Of a DNA stretch of 64,000 bases, positions 57,185-64,000 are shown in pieces (position 1 is the stretch's first letter; each line of letters begins with the position of its first letter). A model generated the notes under the pieces. The model had not been told where the DNA came from and made no database searches. It was given only the letters and a program-made list of their open reading frames with translations. Origin of the DNA: Spongiibacter sp. IMCC21906. Lineage in GTDB: Bacteria; Pseudomonadota; Gammaproteobacteria; Pseudomonadales; Spongiibacteraceae. The DNA lies in contig NZ_CP011477.1 in the NCBI RefSeq assembly GCF_001010805.1, forward strand, positions 3,404,501-3,468,500. The letters are read 5' to 3'. Position numbers and translations under genes: made by a program.

Positions 57185-58231
57185 TTATCTAGGGATCAAT
57201 CGCAATTCGACGCGGCGGTTAGCCTCGCGCCCGGTTGCGGTAGAATTATTAGCTATTGGTGAGGTCTCGCCATAGCCCCGAGCAACCGTACGTCGGGCTG
57301 CAATACCATTGCGAATTAAAAAAGCGCGAACAGATTCGGCCCGGCGCTGGGACAACTGCAGGTTATACGCAGCCGCACCGACATTGTCGGTGTGTCCGGC
57401 AATTTCAGCATTCAGATTGGGCTGGCTTTGTAAAAAAGCCAACGCCGCGCCCAGAATATTTTTGGCGTTGAGGGTTAACTCTGCAGAATTGGTTTCAAAC
57501 GTGACGTTATCGATATTAATGGTCTGGCTTTCGATAACACAGCCTCGAGCATCGACCCGGGCTCCCGGTAACGTATTCGGGCAGTTGTCACGACTATCTT
57601 CCACACCATCGCCATCACTGTCGACTCGGCGGGCGGGGACTTCTTTATAAACGACTTTCTCAACGACTCGCTCTCGAGGCTGGGGACGAGATGTTTCACC
57701 CAAGGCGACTTCTAGTCCAACCGCGCCGCGCACATCACCCATGCCATCTAAATAGTCGTCGTGAATGTACCGTACTTCGGCTCGATAACGCAGCCACTTC
57801 AGGTTAAAGAGTCGACCAACAAAGCCAGCACCGACGTTGGCATAAAAGGAGTCTTCATCTAAAGAGTCAGGAACCACGTCATTACTTACGCCACCAATAC
57901 CACCTAAGATAAACGGCGTAAAAGACTCTCTATCACCAAAGCTATAGTGCAAATCCAGGCCACCACCACGCTGGTAATAATCACTACCTTGGTTATCACC
58001 CGTTTCAAAAACGTTGTCGAAGTAGATGCCTTCCACGTAAAGATGATCGGTCAGGGGATACCCCAAACCAATCTGCCAGCCGTTGTTGCTGGATTCGGTA
58101 TTTCGATTGGAGTCGACTTTAGTCAGACTACCCATCACAAATAAATGAGGGCGGGCAATATCGCTGGCCGCCATCGCAGGCGAGGACAAACCAAACATGC
58201 CAATTAAGGCAGCAAAAAGAACTCTCCGCAT
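57185..58231 (-). CDS. OmpA-family protein with outer-membrane barrel and one TSP3 unit
   Basis: A 348-residue protein. It has a signal peptide (to about residue 21), an 8-strand barrel (about 25-190), a linker with one TSP3-type calcium motif ([15 protein letters not shown]) and the OmpA peptidoglycan-binding domain (about 235-345: [61 protein letters not shown]). It anchors the outer membrane to the wall. It is the first gene of a pair with the TSP3 lipoprotein. Confidence 0.92.
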   Translation of the reverse strand: MRRVLFAALIGMFGLSSPAMAASDIARPHLFVMGSLTKVDSNRNTESSNNGWQIGLGYPLTDHLYVEGIYFDNVFETGDNQGSDYYQRGGGLDLHYSFGDRESFTPFILGGIGGVSNDVVPDSLDEDSFYANVGAGFVGRLFNLKWLRYRAEVRYIHDDYLDGMGDVRGAVGLEVALGETSRPQPRERVVEKVVYKEVPARRVDSDGDGVEDSRDNCPNTLPGARVDARGCVIESQTINIDNVTFETNSAELTLNAKNILGAALAFLQSQPNLNAEIAGHTDNVGAAAYNLQLSQRRAESVRAFLIRNGIAARRTVARGYGETSPIANNSTATGREANRRVELRLIPR

Positions 58232-58454
58232 TGTAACCCCTAGCTATAGTTTTTTTGTTATCGCGATGGCGTCCGTTCAGCCATCTATCGATGCGTCCTG
58301 CAAATAGCTTTCATCTTGGCTCAAACGCAGAAATTCAGCCAAGGTGAATTGGTAGTTTTCGGATGGTAGCCCAATCCTCACTGTCACTCAACAAAGATAG
58401 TGAGTAATTAGGCTATAACACTGTAACTTAACCCATAAAAATAAAGCTATAACG

Positions 58455-60734
58455 CTAAGCAACATGAGTAAGTTGTTTGGATTCAGCAAGATTGCGATCA
58501 CGACAGGCATACACCGCGCCCATAAACTCATCGCCCCAAAACTGAATATCATAATGTCGCACAACGTCGAAAGCTTCTTTAAGCCGACTTCGCGCCTCAT
58601 CTCGACTCATAGTCAGAGCCAGATAACAGGTTGATGCCAATTCTGCTGGGTCGTGAGGGTTAGCCAATACGGCGCCCCGCAGCTCGGCTGCGGCACCCGC
58701 AAACTCTGAGAGCACCAGCACACCGCTGCCGTCAGTCAGGCCTTGAGTGGCAATATATTCCTTGGCGACCAGATTCAAACCATCTCGCAGAGGCGTAATC
58801 CACATTACATCGGCCATAGCGTAATAAGCCACCAGCTCTTCGAAGGGAAAGCTGCGAAAGAAAAACTGAACCGGGGTCCAACCCACCTTGGCAAAGCGGC
58901 CATTAATACGACCAACGGCTTGCTCTATTTGCACTTGAAGCTTGCGATATATTGTCATTTCTTGATCGGCGGGAACGCAGACCGTGACCAAGGTAACCTT
59001 CTCATGCAGTTCTGGGTGAGCATCCAACAGAGACTCAAAGGCCTGCAGTTTTTCCAAGGTGCCCTTGGTGTAATCCAGTCGTTCCACCGACAAAACCAGC
59101 CGCGTTCCAGCAAGATCGGCGCGCAATTTCTGCATTTGTTCTTGAATTTTCACTGACGCCAATGCGCTTTCCACTCGACTAATATCCAGGCCGACGGGAT
59201 GAGCACCTAAGCCAATACAGCGACCATTTACTTCAATCTTGGTGGTCATTTCCTCCAGCCCCACCGCACAGCCATAGGTATAAAAGCGCGGAGCACAGCC
59301 TTTGCGATCAAGCGTTTCTAATGGCATCACCCCTCTGGCAACATCGACAAAATTCTCGGCCTGGCGGGGAATATGAAAACCAATATAGTCACACTGCAAC
59401 AAGCTACCCACGATATCCCGGCGCCACGGCAGCACATTAAAAACATCCGCTGAAGGGAAATAGGTATGGTGGAAGAAAGCGATGGTTAGATCTGGGCGCA
59501 GCTCACGCAAAAAGGCTGGCACCATCCACAGGTTATAGTCATGTATCCAAACTACGGCATTTGCCGCTGCTTCTGCCGCCGTACGCTCCGCGAACAGTCG
59601 ATTTACCTTAAGATAAACCTCCCAGTGATCTTCCCGAAAACTCGCTCGCTCCCAAAAAGTATGCAAGGTGGGCCAAAAAGCCTCCTTAGAGAACTTCTTG
59701 TAAAAAATATCCATGTCTTTTTTGCTTAAAGGAACCCGCGCTGCCACCAACTTTGGATAACGACTAGCCTCAACTTCGGTGTGGGTTTCAAATTTGCCTT
59801 GTTTATTGTCATGCACCGACCACGCCACCCACGAGCCCGCTTTGCCGTCGGCAAAGAAACTCAATAAGGTAGGAATAATGCCATTGGGCGAGGCAGGCCT
59901 GCGCCGAATCATGACACCATCTTCTACCACTTCTTCGTAGGGCAGGCGGTGATACACCATCACCAAGTCCGCCTTGCCGGGCTCCAGAATGTCTCGGGCC
60001 TCGGCATCCAAACCGGCCGTGCCTAAAAAGCCGAAATGGCGGATAGCTTCCAAAATTCCCCCCGCGCCACTCAGCGAGGCATGAAAAACCCGCGCCCGGC
60101 TTTCGGTCGCTTCCAGCAAACCTGACTCTGACTCACCTACACAAACACCGATAAAGCCCTGCTCATACATAGACAGATCATTCAGAGTATCCCCCGCCAC
60201 CAACACCTCTTCATGGGGAATGTTCAAATGCGCCACCAATGCCGTCAGGGTCGAACCCTTATTGACGCCTTTAGGCAAAATATCTAAATACCAACTTGCG
60301 GAATACAGTAGATCGCAATCTAATGCGGCAACAGCTTTGGCCAAGGGGGCTCGCACCGCATCTACCGCTTCAGGCTCACAAAAATAGGAGCAACGACGCT
60401 CCTGCGGCACATCTTGGCGTTGCAGGCCGTTAATACCGTCCAAGGCAGCTTCGACAACGTGCTCACCCGGCCAGAGCTTGTCGATATCGGACTGCAAAGG
60501 TTGTATCGGCTGCTGAGTACTACCATCAACTACCGTGCAGCCCACATCACAAATAATATAATCCGGTTCAGGAATGGTGGGGTCGGCTAATAATGGCAAT
60601 ACAGATTCCAGTCCACGACCGGTGACAAATGCCAGTTCAATTTCGGGGTGAGCGGCGATAATCTGATATAAACGAAGGCGATTTTCAGAAGTCCCCCCCA
60701 AAAACGTGCCGTCTAAATCGGTTGCTAACAACAT
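58455..60734 (-). CDS. Bifunctional glucosylglycerol-phosphate synthase/phosphatase
   Basis: A 759-residue fusion. Residues ~1-250 are a HAD phosphatase (LLATDLDGTFLGG with nucleophile Asp, DILPKGVNKGSTL, VAGDTLNDLSMYE). Residues ~275-745 are a GT20 synthase (WVAWSVHDN, VWIHDYNLWMVPAFLR, GFHIPRQAENF, SVERLDYTKGT, PLRDGLNLVAKEY). This order, with HAD in front, is known for glucosylglycerol synthesis in proteobacteria; trehalose-6-phosphate synthesis is the alternative but the fused trehalose enzymes usually have the phosphatase behind. Glucosylglycerol is an osmolyte, so salt induction is expected. The ATG at 60734 is chosen because the HAD core begins there. Confidence 0.85.
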   Translation of the reverse strand: MLLATDLDGTFLGGTSENRLRLYQIIAAHPEIELAFVTGRGLESVLPLLADPTIPEPDYIICDVGCTVVDGSTQQPIQPLQSDIDKLWPGEHVVEAALDGINGLQRQDVPQERRCSYFCEPEAVDAVRAPLAKAVAALDCDLLYSASWYLDILPKGVNKGSTLTALVAHLNIPHEEVLVAGDTLNDLSMYEQGFIGVCVGESESGLLEATESRARVFHASLSGAGGILEAIRHFGFLGTAGLDAEARDILEPGKADLVMVYHRLPYEEVVEDGVMIRRRPASPNGIIPTLLSFFADGKAGSWVAWSVHDNKQGKFETHTEVEASRYPKLVAARVPLSKKDMDIFYKKFSKEAFWPTLHTFWERASFREDHWEVYLKVNRLFAERTAAEAAANAVVWIHDYNLWMVPAFLRELRPDLTIAFFHHTYFPSADVFNVLPWRRDIVGSLLQCDYIGFHIPRQAENFVDVARGVMPLETLDRKGCAPRFYTYGCAVGLEEMTTKIEVNGRCIGLGAHPVGLDISRVESALASVKIQEQMQKLRADLAGTRLVLSVERLDYTKGTLEKLQAFESLLDAHPELHEKVTLVTVCVPADQEMTIYRKLQVQIEQAVGRINGRFAKVGWTPVQFFFRSFPFEELVAYYAMADVMWITPLRDGLNLVAKEYIATQGLTDGSGVLVLSEFAGAAAELRGAVLANPHDPAELASTCYLALTMSRDEARSRLKEAFDVVRHYDIQFWGDEFMGAVYACRDRNLAESKQLTHVA

Positions 60735-61431
60735 AGTCAATTCCCGTGATTTGCAACAGCGCCGGGGCATTCCCCAGGCCGATGCCTGACGTATGGTCCA
60801 CGGACCTATGTTGGTGGGAGCACTCACTCGTTCGAGCCACTCCTAGCACCGCGAGACGGCGCACAAACATCCTCACTGCATGAAGGAAGAAACCAGTAAA
60901 GGCTGATCCGAAGACCTTGATTAACCAAGCAAAAATCCGTTTAGCACTTCAGCTTGGCGGTGAAACGCAATAAACCTGATCATGCAGATTTTATGCCGCG
61001 CAAAGCTAAAAGCAGGCCTCACGGCGCTTTCCTGCAAGTCTATTCAACTGACATGGAACGCAGTGATATTCAGACTCTCCCCGGCACCCCTTGCTGCACC
61101 AAAAAAGAGCGTCACGCCCGTTTAGGCCTGTCCCCGCTCTTTCTACACAAACAAGAAACTTTCTGGCTTTTCCACATACCAACGCTATAGCACTTAAGTA
61201 TCACGGCTCCAGCACCACCAGCAGGTGGGCATTTAAAGCTAAACGCCCCTGCCCAAAAGCTGGTTGGAACAAGTCTTGCCTCGGGTCTAGTATTAGAGCT
61301 GAATTGCTAAGTTCGACACCTGATCATGAATCGCCTATTACAAGCGAGCGATCTCCAAGGTGGTAAACCGTTGGCAAAACGTGCTTTGATCGTACATGCC
61401 AGTGCAGAACTGGAGAATAATAGGGAGGAGC
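60735..61431. other. Divergent intergenic region of the osmolyte loci
   Basis: About 700 bases between the glucosylglycerol gene and the M20 hydrolase gene. It holds the promoters of both but no clear -35/-10 pair was found. AAAGAGCG and CGCTCTTT near 61105-61143 form an 8-bp inverted repeat with a long loop. A 78-codon frame at 60954-61190 has no ribosome site and no recognised sequence. Confidence 0.5.
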
Positions 61432-62598
61432 ATGTCCGAACGTTGGAATAACATCATTACCTCGGCCCAGACCTTTCGTCGGGAGCTCCACCGCTATCCC
61501 GAACTAGGCTGGCAGGAAAACCGTACCGCTGCAGAAATCCGCAGAGCGTTAAGCTCACTGGATATCTCTTGGCGAGATTGCGCCAAAACCGGCACTGTCG
61601 CATCGCTCGGTAAACACAAGCGCGGTAAGCACATTGCCCTGCGAGGCGATATCGATGCACTTCCCATCACTGAAAAATCCGACAAAGAATGGCGCTCCGA
61701 ACATCAGGGTTGCATGCATGCCTGCGGCCACGACGGTCACACCGCCACGTTGCTGGCAACCGCAGAGTGGCTTAAACACAGTGAAGATCAACTCACGGGG
61801 CCAGTCACTTTAATCTTTCAGCCCGCCGAAGAAGGGGGCCACGGCGCGCGGGAAATGATCGCCGACGGTGCCTTAGAGGGCGTGGATGAAATTTTCGGCT
61901 GGCATAACTGGCCCGCCATCCCCTTTGGCAAATTGGCTTGCCCAGACGATATTGTAATGTGTGGTAACGGCACCTTTCGCATCAAACTGAATGGCAAAGG
62001 TGGTCATGCCAGCCAACCTGAATTATGCAAAGACCCCGTATTGGCCGCCAGTGCAATCACCCTTGCGCTACAGCAAATTGTCGCTCGGCGCCTAGCACCC
62101 CAACGGGCCGCCGTAATCAGCGTCACATCCATTAATGCTCCAAGCGGGGCGACGATTATTCCGCAACAAGCAGAACTCGGCGGCAGTATTCGAGTACCCG
62201 ACATTAAAACCCGGGACGAAGTAAATCAGCTTATTCGTGAAATAAGCCAGCAAACCGCGGCCAGTTATGGGGTTGATTGCGAGGTAGAAATCATCCCTCG
62301 CTACAACGCCACCATTAATCATGCCCAGCAAGCCCAACGCCTTCGCAGCTGCTGGCAAGACGCTTTTGGTAGCGCGGCAATGGCAAACGATATTCTCACG
62401 CCGATTATGGCGTCAGAAGACTTCAGCTATTACCTGCAAGAAATTCCTGGGGCCTTTGCCTTAATCGGCGCAGGCGAGGCAGACGAAGAAGCCTACCCTT
62501 GCCACAGTCCCCACTACGACTTTAATGACAAACTGATACCACTTGTTACCGAACTTTATGCCCGCTTAGTCGGCGCGGCATTACCTACGCCCAACTAA
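61432..62598 (+). CDS. M20-family metal-dependent amidohydrolase, possible DoeB2-type deacetylase
   Basis: A 388-residue hydrolase of the M20D group. Metal ligands are visible in MHACGHDGHTATLL and FQPAEEGGHGAREM; MASEDFSYYLQEIPGAF gives the C-terminal ligand region. The downstream neighbours are a diaminobutyrate-type aminotransferase and the start of a probable M24-type ectoine hydrolase. N-acetyl-diaminobutyrate deacetylation in ectoine breakdown is therefore the best guess. Other N-acyl-amino-acid hydrolases remain possible. GGGAGGAG lies close before the ATG. Confidence 0.7.
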   Translation: MSERWNNIITSAQTFRRELHRYPELGWQENRTAAEIRRALSSLDISWRDCAKTGTVASLGKHKRGKHIALRGDIDALPITEKSDKEWRSEHQGCMHACGHDGHTATLLATAEWLKHSEDQLTGPVTLIFQPAEEGGHGAREMIADGALEGVDEIFGWHNWPAIPFGKLACPDDIVMCGNGTFRIKLNGKGGHASQPELCKDPVLAASAITLALQQIVARRLAPQRAAVISVTSINAPSGATIIPQQAELGGSIRVPDIKTRDEVNQLIREISQQTAASYGVDCEVEIIPRYNATINHAQQAQRLRSCWQDAFGSAAMANDILTPIMASEDFSYYLQEIPGAFALIGAGEADEEAYPCHSPHYDFNDKLIPLVTELYARLVGAALPTPN

Positions 62599-62689
62599 TC
62601 GGGCATCAAAACTATCGTTACCTTGACGCACCACGACGCGTCTATTTTGTCCCCAGCGACAAAATTCTAAAAACCGCAGGAGGAAAGAC

Positions 62690-63924
62690 ATGAGTATTTT
62701 TGAACAGCGCGAATCCGAGATCCGGGGTTATTGCCGAGTCTATCCAGTGGTGTTTGATAAGGCATTCAATGCCCGCCAAACCGACGAGAACGGCAATGAA
62801 TATATCGATTTTTTTGCCGGTGCCGGGGTACTTAACTTTGGCCACAACAACGAGCGCATGACCCAAGCCGTTATTAAATATATTCAAGGTAATGGCGTTA
62901 CCCACAGTTTGGACATGCACACCACTGCTAAGCGGGATTTCATGGAACGGTTTGTCAAAACCATAATGGACCCCCGCGGCATGGATCACAAAATGCAGTT
63001 TATGGGGCCCACGGGCACCAACTCTGTTGAAGCCGCATTAAAAATTGCTCGCCGCGCGACAGGACGCCGAGAAATCATCGCCTTTACCAAAGGCTTTCAC
63101 GGCATGACGCTAGGTGCACTGGCATGTACTGCAAACCAAGCGTTTCGGGGGCAGCAGGCATTCCATTAGAACATGTCAAACACTACCCCTTTGGCGAAGA
63201 CAGCACTATTACTCAACTACGGGCCATGTATAGCGACAGTTCCAGCGGCATGTTGCCTCCGGCCGCATTTTTGGTAGAACCAATTCAGGCCGAAGGCGGC
63301 GTCAATATTGCCAGCCAGGCGTGGCTGAAGGATCTGTGCGACTTGGCTAAAGAGTTTGGCTCGCTCGTAATTTTTGATGATATTCAGGCCGGTTGCGGTC
63401 GCACTGGCTCCTACTTCAGCTTTGACGGCATGGGGCTAGACCCAGATATTATCTGCCTCGCCAAAGGCATCGGCGGCATGGGCACGCCAATGGCCATGAA
63501 CCTCGTCAAACCAGAGATTGATAAACACTGGTCACCAGGCGAGCACACCGGGACATTTAGAGGTCAGTGTTTGTCCTTTGTCGCTGGCTCAGAAGCCCTG
63601 AGCTATTTTGAAGACGAAAGCTTAATGGAAGAAGTGGCGCAAAAAGCCGCCACCATGCGCGGTGCCGTCGACGCCCTGGCAGATCGCTATGACAGCATAG
63701 AAATTCGAGGCAAAGGCATGATCATTGGCGTCGATGTTGGCAATGGCGATCTCGCCAAAGCCATTGTCGCCAAATGCTTTGGTCGCGGTCTTCTCGTTTC
63801 AGCCTGTGGCAGCGGCGGCCGAGTGGTCAAACTTATTCCGCCCTTAACCATCCCCAATGACGACTTGAACACCGCGCTGGATATTCTCGTTCAAGCCACC
63901 GCAGAAATCATGGAGGCCGCATGA
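62690..63924 (+). pseudogene. Diaminobutyrate-2-oxoglutarate transaminase (EctB/DoeD-like), frameshifted
   Basis: A class III PLP aminotransferase split into two frames. Frame 1 (62690-63169) reads MSIFEQRESEIRGYCRVYP to NQAFRG and then stops at 63167-63169. The second frame resumes with AAGIPLEHVKHYPFG and runs to 63924, with the PLP lysine in LAKGIGGMGTP. Adding one base in the G5 run at 63147-63151 restores a full ~411-residue protein. It may be a true frameshift, a sequencing error or slippage. AGGAGG precedes the ATG. The stop overlaps the next start (ATGA), which argues for one operon. Confidence 0.85.
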
Positions 63925-64000
63925 AACAACGCGATGATATGACCTTTGAGTTTGCCGAATACGAGCAGCGACTGGCCGCGCTGCGCCAACGTATACAAAA
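63921..64000 (+). CDS. Probable ectoine hydrolase DoeA (M24 family), N-terminal part
   Basis: Only 26 codons are in the window (MTFEFAEYEQRLAALRQRI). The pattern F-x-EY-x2-RL-x2-LR is typical of the N-terminus of M24 aminopeptidase-like enzymes such as ectoine hydrolase. The ATGA overlap with the diaminobutyrate transaminase supports an ectoine-degradation operon. The catalytic part is outside the window. Confidence 0.5.
   Translation, partial: MKQRDDMTFEFAEYEQRLAALRQRIQ

Noticed and set aside
60954-61190. 78-codon plus-strand frame between the osmolyte loci
   Set aside because: No Shine-Dalgarno sequence, no recognisable sequence, and it lies in the divergent promoter region.

Overview
The window reads as chromosomal DNA of a free-living, probably marine gammaproteobacterium. 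The evidence is the gene order lipA-lipB-ybeD-dacA-rlpA-mltB-rodA-mrdA-rlmH-rsfS-nadD-proA, an Mpl murein-recycling ligase, a Pseudomonas-like nasA/kinase/nirBD nitrate block, glucosylglycerol synthesis and ectoine breakdown. A Cellvibrionales/Spongiibacteraceae-like host is my guess from this mixture, not something the sequence proves. No rRNA, tRNA, CRISPR array, phage or insertion sequence was recognised.

Layout. 1-15.4 kb: a long minus-strand block for lipoate attachment, cell-wall elongation and remodelling, ribosome maturation, NAD and proline synthesis, an RND/MMPL exporter, UbiX and Mpl. 15.5-24.6 kb: an outer-membrane porin, then a nitrate/nitrite assimilation block (PP2C-kinase fusion and nitrate transporter on minus, nirBD on plus) with two divergent sigma-54 promoter sequences between nasA and nirB, then ppa. 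25-33.9 kb: cysE, an M15 peptidase, a patatin/Rieske pair, sfsA, an AsmA-like protein, rsmC and rsuA. 34-35.1 kb: two adjacent genes for secreted Ala/Lys/Glu-rich helical proteins. 35.2-43.8 kb: prfC, a UPF0104 membrane protein overlapping a membrane-anchored degenerate phosphoesterase/GT4 glycosyltransferase fusion, two DEAD-box helicases and a cold-shock protein. 43.8-46.6 kb: an N-terminally short fructosamine-kinase-like gene, an AraC regulator and a degenerate GGDEF protein. 46.7-52.5 kb: a probable phytate scavenging locus (Pho box, TonB receptor, beta-propeller phytase lipoprotein, SGLT-like sodium symporter). 52.5-53.75 kb: a 1.3 kb non-coding stretch with a degenerate ~225-bp tandem repeat. 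53.75-58.2 kb: a calcium-binding TSP3-repeat lipoprotein paired with an OmpA-type protein. 58.4-64 kb: glucosylglycerol-phosphate synthase/phosphatase divergent from an ectoine-catabolism-like operon whose aminotransferase is frameshifted.

The least ordinary parts are the pseudo-phosphoesterase/GT4 fusion with its UPF0104 partner, the Pho-box phytase/TonB/symporter set, the TSP3 lipoprotein with its unrecognised 35-residue C-terminal repeats, the paired coiled-coil genes, and the frameshifted aminotransferase in an osmolyte locus. All functions are assigned by motif reading and neighbourhood only; no database search was possible.
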